The position numbers and the translations under genes are program-made. The notes under the pieces are model-generated. The model searched no databases. It was not told where the DNA came from and saw nothing but the letters and a program-made list of their open reading frames with translations. Below are positions 1 to 13,210 of a stretch of 64,000 bases of DNA, piece by piece. Numbering within the stretch: position 1 is the first letter of the stretch; every line of letters begins with the position of its first letter. Source of the DNA: Diadema setosum. Taxonomy: Eukaryota; Echinodermata; Echinoidea; Diadematoida; Diadematidae. The stretch lies in contig CM067065.1 of assembly GCA_033980235.1 (NCBI GenBank), forward strand, positions 27,902,655 through 27,966,654, given 5' to 3'.

Positions 1-255
1 TTAATATGTATAGGCCTACGGGAATCACTTTTTTTTTTATTTGAAAAGGAGATTATTTTTCAACATTCTGGAAAATTCACTTTTGATAACAAATTCGGTG
101 ATTCTGAGTGGTGAGAATCTCATCTCCGACCAATTAGTTATCCTATTGAAATCCAAGGTTTGAATATGAGAAAAAAAAAATGGCTACTTCATTTGAAGAA
201 TATAGCAAAAACATTCAACGTTAAAAAAATTACAAACAAACTTGCACACACACAA

Positions 256-325
<70 letters not shown>

Positions 326-352
326 GTAAATATATATATATATATACGTAAA
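256..352. repeat. (TA)n tract
   Basis: Nearly pure TA dinucleotides with a few interruptions. Predicted peptides of Tyr-Ile repeats here are artefacts. Confidence 0.95.
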
Positions 353-978
353 TACGGATGAACCTGATGTCAACCGAGTGAACTTGTTCCAATACTTCTG
401 CCTAAAGCTCTTCCTTTAAAGATATCGAGCACTCTTCATAGAAGGATAGAACCACCAAGTGTATATATATCTTTATAATATTATATATCTACAATTTGTT
501 GTTAACGAGAGAGAAAGAGTGAAACAGAGGGGGAAATCATATTTCCTTGCTTTAAAATAATTCAATGCAAAGCACGACAAGTACAAACGGGTTACATGCA
601 ACACCTTTTATTTAGGCATCTATAGTTTTGAGGAATTTAAGAAATACAATTTCAATTTAAAAGAAAAAATGAGTTTAATGACATATCTATACTAAAGCCA
701 GTTTACTATAGTAAAGTGGGTGTTCCTTAAATTTTATGATGATGCGTTCCGTGAGCTATTAAATGCAGGGGTGAGAGGTGCTTTGGGTGGGAAAATCATA
801 TGGGTTAACACAGGTTAAGTGTTTCAATCTCTGTAGTATGATTATTTCTGCGTTTTTGTTAGAGGGCATTTACAAGCCGTTGAACAATGAAAAATATAAA
901 TGGTGAAAATAGTAGTATAGATCTAACTTTCCAGAATATCATCAATTGCTGGTTGATTGTATCTTAGATTCTAGCAGA

Positions 979-1013
<35 letters not shown>

Positions 1014-1427
1014 CATTAAGCATCATTTAATAACATATATCCAAATATAGTATAATAGAAAAGGAACTTTCAACATTATTACGTGAATGCAAGAATGAAA
1101 ATAAGGAAAAGCAAATAGCCCAAAGAAAAGCAACAGTGAGTAATTTCAGTACGTCATTATAATCCGAAGTAAAACATAAATGCGTAGGCAAATACAACGG
1201 ATAAAATTTTGCACCTGTACCAAATAATCATCCCGCAAAATGCCTGCACATCTTCTTTAACTGCATATTACACTACATCCCCTGATTAGATTCAGATTCA
1301 CTATAGACCTGCTACAATGGTTCTATGTTAATATGGCTGTGGTGTAGTGTCGCTATGTATTAAAAGAAATTATTGAATATCTATAGATGCAAAGAGAGAC
1401 CTGAGAGGTACTGAATTCTGTAGAAAT
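353..1427. other. Non-coding stretch, nothing recognised
   Basis: AT-rich sequence downstream of gene A with only an AC microsatellite. No exon with matching splice sites or domain motif was seen on either strand. Confidence 0.6.
982..1008. repeat. (AC)n microsatellite
   Basis: Pure AC dinucleotide run in non-coding sequence downstream of gene A. Confidence 0.95.
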
Positions 1428-1647
1428 GAGGTCCATATTCGCCAAATGGAGATATTTGCGATTAAAGGTCAAGAAAATTAAAGAGAATGATAAGAAAAAT
1501 GTTGCTTCTTTTGACCATAACTTTAAAAAATGTACCTTTAAAGTGACCAATATATCATTTAAAAGGTATTATTTTGTACTTTATGACAGAGAAAGTACTT
1601 CAAAATCTTAAAAAATGGACTTATCGGTTTTTGCGAACAAATTCTTC

Positions 1648-1650
<3 letters not shown>
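1428..1650. mobile_element. GAAGAGTTTGTTTGC-family MITE, left end lost
   Basis: The right end reads ACTTATCGGTTTTTGCGAAC then AAATTCTTCAT, and the left terminus is missing. The ~250-bp body ('tttgaccataact', 'cagagaccgtactt'-like) matches the copies at 16039, 40984, 46464 and 47183. A TA repeat follows. Confidence 0.75.
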
Positions 1651-1676
<26 letters not shown>

Positions 1677-1678
<2 letters not shown>

Positions 1679-3053
1679 GAAGAGTTTGTTTGCAAAAACC
1701 GATAAGTCCATATTTGTCAAATGGAGATATTTGCTATTAAAGGCCAAGAAAAATACAGAGAATAACCAGGAAAAGTAGAAATTACGCGGTTCGTAATATA
1801 TGTCCCCGCCGGAAGTAGCATTTTGTAGCAAATGTACAATACAGGTCAAAAATAAAGGTCAAAGGTCAAAGAAGTCAAAGGTCAAAATTCTGTGTAGAAG
1901 TTCTGAGGCCTTCACCTAGTGCCATCACATAAAGCAAACGGAATTAAAAGTGGGTTTCTAATAGAAATGGCGACGGAGTAGCATTTTGTAGCAAAGTGTA
2001 CAATACAGGTCAAAAATCAAGGTCAAAGAAGTCAAAGGTCAAGATTCTGTGAAGAAGTTTTGAAGCCCTCACCTACTGCCATCACATAAAGCAAACGGAA
2101 CCGAAATCGAGTTAGAAATGGCGAAGGAGTAGCATTTTGTAGCAAAATGTACAATATATGTCAAAAATCAAGGTCAAAGGTCAAAGAAGTCAAAGGTCAT
2201 GATTCTGTGAAGAAGTTTTGAAGCCCTCACCTAGTGCGATCACATAAAGCAAACGGAATTGGAATCGGGTTAGAAATGGCTAAGGAGTAGCATTTTGTAG
2301 CGAAATGTACAATACAGGTCAAAAATCAAGGTCAAAGGTCAAAGAAGTCAAAGGTCAAAATTATCTGTGGAAATTTTGAAGCCCTCACCTAGTGCCATCA
2401 CATAAAGCAAACAGAATCGATATCGTGTTAGAAATGGCTAAGGAGTAGCATTTTGTAGCCAATGTACAATATAGGTCAAAAATCAAGGTCAAAGGTCAAA
2501 GAAATCAAAGGTCAAAATTCTGTGTAGAAGATTTGAAGCCCTCACCTAGTGCCATCACATAAAGCAAACGGAATTAAAATCAGGTTAGAAATGGCGAAGG
2601 AGTAGCATTTTGAAGCAAAGTGTACAATATAGGTCAAAGGTAAAGTTCAAAGGTCACAACTGAAATTCTGTGTAGAAGTTTCAAAGCTCCCATGTAGTGC
2701 TTATCATATAAAGCAAACAGAATCAAAATCGCCTCATAAATGACAGAGAAGTAACAAATTGAACATTTTAATCACACACGGACGCACACACAGACGGACG
2801 GGCGGACAGAGAGACGGACGGACACACGGACACACACACGTACGGAGCCCGTTTCATAGTCCCCTGCTCGAACTCGTTCGGCGGGGACAATAAGAAAATT
2901 TTTGATTCTTTTGACCATCACTTCTAAAATATACTTTTATATGTAGTGACCAATGTATCACTTGAAAGGTATTATTTTGTACTTTATGACAGAGACCGTA
3001 CTTCAAAATCTTCAAAAATGGATTTATCGGTTTTTGCAAGCAAACTCTTCATA
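1677..3053. mobile_element. Long member of the GAAGAGTTTGTTTGC family carrying a minisatellite
   Basis: It has the same left end (ATGAAGAGTTTGTTTGCAAA) and right end (GCAAGCAAACTCTTCAT) as the 250-bp MITEs but is 1.38 kb long. The extra sequence is a ~157-bp tandem array (about 1800-2745) followed by a GACGGACG-rich segment. It lies just downstream of gene A. Confidence 0.75.
1800..2745 (+). repeat. ~157-bp tandem repeat, about six copies
   Basis: The phrase 'agtagcattttg' recurs near 1814, 1977, 2127, 2286, 2444 and 2601. Each unit also has 'aaggtcaaagaagtcaaagg' and 'tcacctagtgccatcacat'. Units diverge by a few percent to about 10 percent. No open frame spans the array. Confidence 0.88.
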
Positions 3054-3261
3054 TATTCATTTTTTTTAGACAAATATTAATTTCAAATTCCATACTCGAT
3101 ATGACGAAATAAAAAAGCAAAATGTTCAAAAGTGCAAAGTGGCATATTTATGTCTGTTTGTGTGTGTTTGTGTGTGTGCGCGCGCGTGTGTTTATACGTT
3201 CAATAGTCTTTAAACTAACGAATTAAAGCCATTTTTTGCCAAACACAGATGCATGGAAGGC

Positions 3262-3267
3262 TTTATT
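3262..3267 (-). promoter_or_regulatory. Candidate polyadenylation signal of gene A
   Basis: The minus strand reads AATAAA here, only about a dozen bases after the stop codon at 3280. If used, the 3' UTR would be very short. Other AT-rich signals further downstream could serve instead. Confidence 0.35.
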
Positions 3268-3279
3268 ATTATGTTAATA

Positions 3280-3428
3280 TTATGCAGTTTTGTAACTTTG
3301 TAGCTTTTTCCGCCGGATGACGATGAAGATGAGGGCAACGATGAGGATGATGATCAGGAGGACAAGAATGATAACCAGTATGATCCACGGCCATCGTGAT
3401 CCACAGTTGACTTCGGCATTCACGTCTT
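3280..3428 (-). CDS. Gene A exon 9: transmembrane helix, short basic tail, stop
   Basis: After the phase-1 acceptor (TTTCACAG) the frame reads DVNAEVNCGSRWPW, then about 23 hydrophobic residues rich in Ile, Leu and Val, then RRKKLQSYKTA and TAA at 3282-3280. The RRKK stop-transfer sequence places an 11-residue tail in the cytoplasm. The tail lacks the YKLVKLQ-type motif seen in genes B and D. An AATAAA is present just after the stop. Confidence 0.9.
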
Positions 3429-5559
3429 CTGTGAAAGGTTTATAAAGCCACATTTCAATACCTTAAATATATTCTTTTTTCTTCTTTTCGATGTTTTGCT
3501 AATGAAAAGGTTGACTGTTTTTGTTTCCTGAAATGCTATATATATATATATATATATAAAACCAGTGTCTGGATCATTTGAATACGTAAACATGGCAACG
3601 CAACTAACATCGTTCTTTCTTAATAATTCTACAAGGGTAAGATAATTTATAGTACTTTGGAACTGAAATACAACATCTATGAAGAGAATAATATAAAATT
3701 TATACAATTCTGAAAGATTTTTATGTTAGCTTTTTTTTAGCCTAGCTTCTTTTAGCTTTTATTTATAAAGCATACAAAACCTTGAAATAGGACAAAATAA
3801 CATTTGTACATGAAAATGTGGATTCAGAATATTCATTTATTCAAACCTTTCCCATTTTTTTTAAGTAGTTGCCTAATGGCAAAACAAAATTATGATAATA
3901 ATAATAATGATAATACTGATAATATTGATAATAACCATTATTGTTATTATTATCATCATCATTATAAGTACTACAAGTCTTTTATTATTACTGAGTGGAA
4001 CATTGTAATTTGAGAATGTATGGTTTCTTTTAAGGGTAAATGAATTAACGTGTCCATATGATATGTACCTTAGAGCCGGGTTGTTGAGAATAAAAGCATA
4101 TTGTTTCCATACAGAACTAAGAATCAATAGATGTACCTTCACACGTTACGCCGTCAGAAACTAGTCGATAGCCCTGCTTACACGTACAACGGACCGTCGG
4201 GCCCTCTTGGGTGCACACTCCATTCGCAGCGTCACAAGGGCCTGTGGCACAAGAGTTCGTGGAACCGGACAACCCTCGGGAGGCTAATAGGACAGAAACG
4301 ACGAAAATGAGCTCCGGCAAACAGTTGAGGATTATATATTGGTGGTCTACAGTCAGGTGACAGACGGTTGCTGGAAATAACTTAATGTTATCCAAAACAA
4401 TTATATCATTGCAATTGTCCATTTTATGTACCACGACATAAGAAAGATCAAAGTCTATGAGAGAAAAAAAAAACTCGAGAAAGTAAGAACAATAACATTT
4501 TATTGTTTTCCTTTATTCTATGGTAATGATACACATTGTCATATGAAACAGTAATTTTCATGATAATCAATATTTAGCATTGCTTCGCAGTGGGTCTCAA
4601 AAAATGATAGCCACATCGCGGACTTGGGTTTTTCTTTTTCTTTATTTAGGTATGCAAATACTACCGCATAACTAGGGCCTACCGCTTGGTACAGTTCATC
4701 TTCAGTATCCCATGAGAATTCATCTAGTCTTTGTGATGTCATATGTGAAAGCGGTTTCCTTATTCCAAAGATGGCATAATAAATTTACCATAACTTCCCC
4801 ACGGGAATAGTGTTGAGTTGCTATCCGTTGTTGTTGGGAAGGTTATTACATCGCAAGCTGCACTGGGTGGACTGACAGTACACAGGTCCCATCGCACATT
4901 CGGGTCGGTGGTGTAGCACCACGCCGACGAGTTTCCGGTCGGATTCCTGCAAAAGTTATGTTCCCCAAGGCCGGCGTGCATATAATTAGCGGGGGTTATG
5001 GTATGCGGGTGAGGTTCTTGATCCGTCCACATTTGGCAGGGGATGCCGCCCTGCGTTTGGCTCACAACTCCTCTGTAATCAGACGCGTCAGCTTCAATGT
5101 AGCACTCAGTAAGATCTATAGAAAACATTTTCGGGACCAGGAGATCATAAAAGCTGAGAAAGGTATAGATTAGCTGAAAAGGGCCGGCGCGGCATTTGCA
5201 AAGAATACTATATGGATAATATATCTGATAAAACAACATTGCTTTCATAATTTGGCTTAAGTAGTATTTTGTTGAAGTGAATCGAATTGAATTGAATTGA
5301 ATTGAATTGAATTGATTTGAATTGAGTTGAAATTAAATCATTTCCACTTCATGAATGAGGGACAAGCTTGTTAGCAGAACTGGTTTAAACAGGGGTCCAC
5401 AGGTCCTACATAGATAACTGTAAAATGTTTAAATGACCTGCAGCAGCAGTATCTCAGTGACAGTGGAGACGATTACGCTGTAGAAATGTTATAATCTATT
5501 CTTTGATGAATTTTGAAATAACTGTATTACTACCTGTTCATTGGAGTGACAAATTAGCT

Positions 5560-5599
<40 letters not shown>

Positions 5600-5609
5600 C
5601 ATATATAAT

Positions 5610-5663
<54 letters not shown>

Positions 5664-8600
5664 AAGAAGCAAACCGTGGTTTATCTATTTGACTTTCAAG
5701 GTTTGAGTGAATCACACTTACCGTTGTTCTCACAGGTGAAGTTGTACTTGTTGTTTATACAGGGGGAATTTTCAGGACATGGGGACGAACTGCAGTAATT
5801 AACTAAGGAAAAAAAAAACAAGACAACATTGTATGTTATCGCATCGAAGGAAATTGATAAAGAGTGACATACTTAAGCTGGAAGTCTTTCACACTAAATT
5901 ATCTGCTCCCTTGTGCAGGTACATAATGACTGACCAGAATATCTAAACATCAGTAATACATACGTGTTCGCCATGGACTTCAACCTTGTGTTATATGGTA
6001 ACAAACGATTTGTTTGTTTGTTTTTTTTACCGCAAATACCATCTTATTCAGTTACGGTATCACAGTCGAAATCATCAAAGCGTGAATAAAACGAGCTAGC
6101 TATTTAAAATCTAGATTTGCCATGCACGTACTCTGTTCTCCTTTTTATATAGAGTAATAAAAACGATAGTAATAACAAGTAGGTAGGCACATGTTATTTG
6201 TAGTTACAGAACAGTAAGAGAAACTGCAAATTGAAACACAAATACAGTAGGGAACACCGCTTAAAGGTCCAGTTTACCTTTGGGAGCAGTGATTTCAAAA
6301 ATGTTCAAGATATCACATTTGATGCATATGTGTAGGTCTGTTGTATCACAAAACATCCTACCATATAAAATTTTTGCAATACAGCCTAAAATATGAGGAG
6401 ATATCAGCATTTTTCTCAATAAACCATAACTGTATACGGTTTAGTCTGGAAGCATTCTTATTATAACTATTGTTCACATTTTGTGTATTTAACAGTACAT
6501 AACATCGATTATATGGATTCAAATTTTTACAGTGGTTGTTTCTATCCCTAACTCACATTTTAGAACTATTTTAAAGCACCAGTGTTGGGTTTTTGTTTCA
6601 TCTGCAAAAGGTAAATTATGCCTTTAATAGTCAATCACCACATGAAAAGCAAGCTGTCTATGTGAGAGGTACAATAGCGTGAAAAACGGCACTTGACGAT
6701 TTATCTATCGGTTTGGGCGGGTTTGTGCGTTTGAGCAGAATATGCGAAGTTTGCACGCCGTCGACTTTATAGGATGTGCAAACGTGACACATATAGAATT
6801 ATTACCTCCTTGAATCTATGATGATATGAACATAATCTTATCATAAAATCAACATGTTAAAATTTAAGAGAACGTACAGCTGTGTGTATATCAGGCTCGT
6901 TAAACAACAGATCAATTGCTATACTATCATAAATATTAATTATGTTGTAAAAATAACTAGAAATTTATTAACTCCTGAAAAAATCTCTATTGTGTGCAGT
7001 TGTCAGGGAATTCTCACAAAATGAAAAAAAAAAAGAAGTGTTAAAGTCATTAAAGGCACATACAGAAAGCCTAAAGCCCCCGTTCCACTATGCCGTTCTC
7101 GCTACGATTTGACAATTTTCTGAGGTCGGGAAGAATCGGGTAAAACCTGAGCCGATCTGGACACAGTACGATGTTAGAACGCTCTGAGTACGCTGTAGTT
7201 ACGACTACCAAGTGCTAGCTACGCTCTTACTACGACAATCGGGAATGAGACATTACGATCTCTGCCGCTGCCGGTACGCTTTAGAACGATGAAGCTACGC
7301 TGTCAGTGCGATGTTGCCGATGTTATCCGATCGATGCACGCTGCATCTACGCTCCGAACGATCTATACGATCTTATCACGCTCTTACCCCGTTCAGAGAG
7401 CTGAAAAATGCCCGATGTGCCCCAATGTACCCCGATTCGATTGTCGGTCTGCAGTCAGTCAACTTTTATTAGCATGCAGAACCGAAGAAATATAATGTGG
7501 ACCTCGAAGAGGCTCCTCAACTCACGGTTCTTTTGCAACACGCATCAGAATTTACTTGAAAGAGTGTCCCTATTGCAAAAGAAAGCCCTCCGCATTATCT
7601 GCCATTCCCCTGTACGTTCTCATACAAACACGTTGTTTACCTCTAATAAGCGCTTAAAAATCAAAGATTTACTTTTGTATAATTTAGGTCAATTTATGTA
7701 CAAGTATTGTAACAATTTGCTTCCATCTATTTTTAATTCCATGTTCCTAAAAAAAAAAAAAAATCATTTCATGAATATCCCACTAGGCGTTTCAATGAAT
7801 TTCATTTACCCCTCTTACGCACGATTCTCGCTAAAAATACACTTATCTATATCGGCCCAAATTATTGGAATTCTCTGAATCATGATATAAAAAACACCCC
7901 ATCCATACATTCTTTCAAGAGGAGACTGAAGTCCTTTCTATTGCAGTCGTATGACTTTGCAGGACACAACTACCCATTTGGCCTTCTTTCTCACATACAG
8001 ACTTACTTTTTCCTCTTTGAAGAATAAATTGTAATCTTTTGGATGTCTGCTGCTATCTACGCTTTCGCCAAAGAGTCAAAGACAAGAATGTCTGTCTTAT
8101 TCCTGTTCTCACGTCCCTTCATTTCCTTGCTTTTCTCCTTTCAGACGCTACAATCACTTTCCCCCCTCCACAACCATTATCTGTTTCTCATGATACGCTT
8201 CTGTCGAAGATCGCTGTCTCTGTTGTGCATTTTTGTTTGCTATTTTGTCTTCTATTTGTTCATCGTTTCCATTCCGTGTTGTCCCGTACAGCCTTTAGAA
8301 GTTGTTTTGCTGTCTAGTCTTGTTTCATGTTTGTTCGCGTCTGTTAGTCTTGTCCATCCCGTTTTGTCCCGTACAGCCTTTTCTCCAGCAGTTGTTTTTG
8401 TTGTCTAGTCTTGTCCTATGTAGTTCACGTCTATGATAGTAAGTGTATTTATCTGTGAATCTAGTTCTCAGTGGGCTTCCAGACTTCTTCCTCTTTTTTT
8501 CCTCTCCTTTTGTATTTATGATGCTTCAATTAATCTTTCCATTGATGTTATTATTCCAGAGGGGCCCACATTCTACAAGCTCTGTCTTTTTAGTGGGTCT

Positions 8601-11600
8601 CTCCATTTTTTCGCACTTTAAGCAAAGTTATACATGTACTTTATTTCGATCACTTCTGTTTTTTTTTTTTTACTACAATGTATAATTGCTATAAGGTCTT
8701 CCTCAATTGTTTTACATTCTTTTCGATACATAATATTCTGTTTACCTTATTCTCTGTTGTCAAAAGAAGTGTAACTTGTAACTTATATGTTTTGTCGAAA
8801 AATGAAATAAACTTTGAATTGAATTGAATTGAATAGTATAAACAAAGACGTGCTGATTTTTTCCAAGGCTTTTTCTTGATGTCCTTGCTTTTATAGTCCG
8901 TCTTCCTCCAGTTGTAGATGATTTCATATTCTACAAAATTCTGCTATGTCCTCTTCCTCCTCTTTCAGCATCACGTGCAGTCTCTCTTTCTTCGCCTTTT
9001 GGGTAGCTGCTTCGCTGCTTTCTTCTCTTATTTTTCTTCATCTCTTCTTCTTCTTCGAAAACTACAGCTAAAATTACTTCCCCTTCTTGTGCCGATGTTA
9101 CTACGCTCAGAAAGACCTTGTTACGCTCATCCCGCTGCGTTTACGCCGTCACTACGCTCTCCCCACTGCGTTTACGCTGTCACTACGCTCTCCCCGCTTG
9201 CCGTACGATTAAAAATATGTCAATTTTGATCTGGGAGATCGGGAAGAAATTTTGAACCGGTTCAAAATTTCTACCCGATCTGAAAAAATGCCCGCTCCAA
9301 CCCCGACCTCCACACGCTGCTGCTACGATGCTTCCGATCTCCGTACGCTCTTGCCGCTCTCTCCCGATCTGCTAGATCGGGACAGATCGGGGTCCAAATC
9401 GTGATAGTGGAACGATGGCTTAATAATGAACTAAAATCTACTTTTGTCTTTCATGTACTCCGATCTCCTTTGTGTAGTTAGTAATACAAATAACATGAAT
9501 AATAGTTTAAACAAGAAAGTACACATATAATTATAATCTGTTTGTGCCACTAGTACTTCTTTAAAGTTAAGGTGACATGAACTTACACTAAGAATACCAT
9601 GTGCATGTTAATATTTAAGAGAACGTATATTAGGCTCGTTAAAGAGCAGAGCCATTGCCATGTCATCATTTCATTATGTGATAATCATTAGAAACTTAAA
9701 TCATTAGAAAAAAATAGCAGTACAGTTTTCAAGGAATTCTCAAAAACGTATGAAAGCGTTAAAAGCACATTATAAAATTCCATAGTGAAAATAAACACAA
9801 TATTGCTATGACGTTCATGACAAAGGCAAACATTCAATTCTGGGGCCCGTTTCATAAAACTTGTTAACAATGACAACTGTCACATTTCTATGACAAATTT
9901 GCTCTCAGCCAATCAGATTCAAGGATTTCAGTAGCTTGTCACATCTATGACATCTTGTCACTGATGACAAGTTTTATGAAACGGGCCCCTGGACACCATA
10001 CACAGACACAAACATACACACACACACATAAAAAAAAATACACATAAAAAATACAATAAAAGAAAATAAAAGTACTAAAAGAAACAAGGAGAGTCACACC
10101 TGGATCCGTTTGAAGGACCTTGAGGTCATAGACCTCGTTGGTCAGCTGATGTGAAGTGCTTTCGCTGCCGGAGAGTTCCGTTACAAAAGTAGTGTCCGTC
10201 TTGTCAGATAGGCTCACCGCGCCCAGTCCTCCAAGTTTCAAGTCCAAGAAATAAAGGACGCCCTCATACACTACGATGCTTGACGGCCTTCCCATGAACT
10301 CTGACATGTCATCAATGACGACACGTCGGTCACTGCCGTTTGATAAACACGTCTCAAGGAGTGGTGGAAGGCTGCCCTCTACAGGTCCCATGTTGACCCA
10401 ATATAAGCGGTCACCTAAGTGACAATATAATCTTATCAAAGTAATTTTGACAGATATTGATTAAGTAGAAAAACAGTATCATATACGCGGTAACCACAAA
10501 TACGACTGATTGTATTTAATTCATTAAAGACATAATAAAACATATATCAGCTTAAATAAGGCGAAATCACACTTGTTCCCGTGAAACTCAAGTTAACCTC
10601 TCATGCACCCCAATTTCTTCTCATAATTGCACCCAGCTTGCACTGAAGAATAATTCATAAAGTGTCACCTGCATCGTTGTATCCTTTATCATATTGGTAA
10701 CAAATGTGACCCACTACAACAAAAGGATTCGGAAGTCGGGGAGGTTGATATTCTGAAAATGACATGACATTGTTCCCCTCCTCTTTCCTTTTGATTTCAT
10801 ATATAAGAAAAATCATAAAATGAGTCCGTTGCGAAGATATCAATGTTTTATTTGTTTGTTTTGGGGGGTTTGGAGTTTTTTGTTTTTGTTTTTTTAATGT
10901 TTTTTTAAGAGCGTGTTGAGTATTCTGCATGTAGGTAATCAGTCTTTATACAAAAAAAAACACCTTTATTACGTATTCTCCTTCCAATTCAATCGTGATC
11001 AAGGGGTTGCAAGATAGTTTTGACTTCTTGAAAATAGAAGGACGGTATGCTACTAGCAACCTCCGTGATGTTCAGTCAAGCTTAGCGCCAGTGGTCTGCC
11101 TACGACCAATCGGAAACCAGGATGTCACGCACTGACCAATATGATTGCTCCCTCGTTGCTAGTGGAAAATCAAGGCCCAGAAAACGCTTCGCCAAATAAT
11201 AGCTGATACAGTAGACTACAAAATCATGCCCCCCCCCCAAAAAAAAAAAAGAAATTCGGTGGTTTTGATCGATTTTGATGATCTGACTTCAAACCCAATT
11301 TCTCACCTCAGCAGTCAATGACTTTCGGAACCTTTTCCTTGGCGGGTCACAACTATAAGTTACCAAATCTTGTCGACATACTGGCAAATTTACTGCTTCA
11401 AGGACATCAATATGCAGGCAGTTTTATTTTATATGTTTCAGATAACGAGGCATGCTGTAATTCTAATGGACATTAGATACTGTGTTATTATGCTATTGTT
11501 TTGATGTTTGTGTTATCCCTGTATATCATTTGGAAATGAAAAAAGAAGAAGGAGGAATTAGTTAATGAATAGTACTACACAGACACAGCATTATAACTGC

Positions 11601-13172
11601 GCATGTGCATAATTATTGTACTTTTTATTTGGTGGTGCATGCAATCTTTACTCTATACCCTTTATTATCGATTAAGTTGTGTTTTTAGTTCATAACAAAG
11701 ACGGGAAGTACCTATAAGCTTTCAATTAGTCTCATTTTGTGTGTTATGCAGTCAAGCACAAGTATCATCGCACACATGTTTATTCAAGTTCATAATACAT
11801 AGGGCGCTACGGGCGTAAGTGAAGAGTCTAAATGGAAAATCGATGCATCTATTGTTTCAAATTGAGGTATTTTTAGATTGAAGCTGTTGAAAAAGAAGGA
11901 AAATGATACAAATTATTTGATAGTTCTTATAATGTATTCAAAAACATTTTATTCTTATGTAACGAGTACGAAATTTTTAATTTATTTATTTTCCTCTATT
12001 TAATGAAGACCTTATTTAAGGAAGACTTTATTTAAGAAAAAGACTGCTTGAATGACATTTATCTGTGTACATATGAATGTATACGAGTGGGTTTGGTCTT
12101 TCATGATAACGGGGGCTGCATGTGTGTAAGAGTGACAGAGGATTATGTTGACATTACCTATTCCATCATAGTAGAGTGTTGTGACATTCGTAAGAGTGCT
12201 GTCCACTATGTTTTCTTGTCCGCTGCCATCCAGATTTGCGCGAATAATTCTGTTGGTCTCAGACCACCAGAGGTGCCTATTAAAAGGTCATTTCGAAAGA
12301 GAGAAACAGCAAAAAACAAGTGGCTCATTACTAAGTTATTTATTGTGATCTTTTCTTTATTGTGTTACTATTCCGTCCTGTAGTGAAAGAGAAACTGGGA
12401 ATTAACTGCAAGTTAGTTTCATACGTAACAGTAAACATATTTCTCCTGATTTTTCCTCTACTGAAATCGCATGGGATATCGACAGTGATCGATCAATTGT
12501 GTTTGCTTGTCTTTTCAGATTTATTTCAGTACATGTCATTATCTTATATTGTTTTGTTTTGTTTTGTTTTGTTTTTGCTTGAAAGCAACCCCCGTCGATT
12601 TAGTAATCAATTTACATACCCGACTGTGCCGTTGACATGGAGACCGTAGGCAATGTCTGTTACAATCCACTTTTTAGTTCTTTTGGATCCATCAAAGTTG
12701 ATAGTATTCGCTTTCAAACTGTTCGTTCCTATCCAGTACACTTTCCGAGCGAAGAGGTTCGTTGTCATTGTAGACGGCGCTTAGGTAGAAAAAAATAGCA
12801 CATTAACTTTAAGTTACTTGTTTCTTCTATACAATGGATATTAGTAAAATAAAACATTTGTCAGGTGAATTTGAGAAATTATTACAAAACTCCTACCGTT
12901 TCTCCATAGTCAGGTATATGTTAGGTGTTTCTTTCCAAAAGTGCTATGTTCACTTTTAATGATAATACGAAAACGGTAATTGTATACTTGTCTTTATAAA
13001 CTTTAAAAAGATGTCAATTCATCATTCCCCATGATAAGCTTAAGAAAAGGAACCTGTGAGGGATCAACGTGTTACACTGATAAAAGAGGTGTCCTTTTGC
13101 TTATTGTGGATTGAGCGATTTACAGCAAATATTTAGCACAGTAACATACGTCACAGAGTTAGTGCTTATAGA

Positions 13173-13210
<38 letters not shown>

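Noticed and set aside
160..392. Open frames encoding Tyr-Ile repeats
   Set aside because: They are translations of TA dinucleotide tracts; the same pattern appears on both strands wherever TA repeats occur.
4539..4742. 67-residue frame between the kringle and EGF exons of gene A
   Set aside because: No splice sites in a usable phase and no domain; it lies in an intron.
8039..8408. Two overlapping hydrophobic open frames
   Set aside because: They lie in the pyrimidine-rich 3' UTR of the LINE; no start context or domain.
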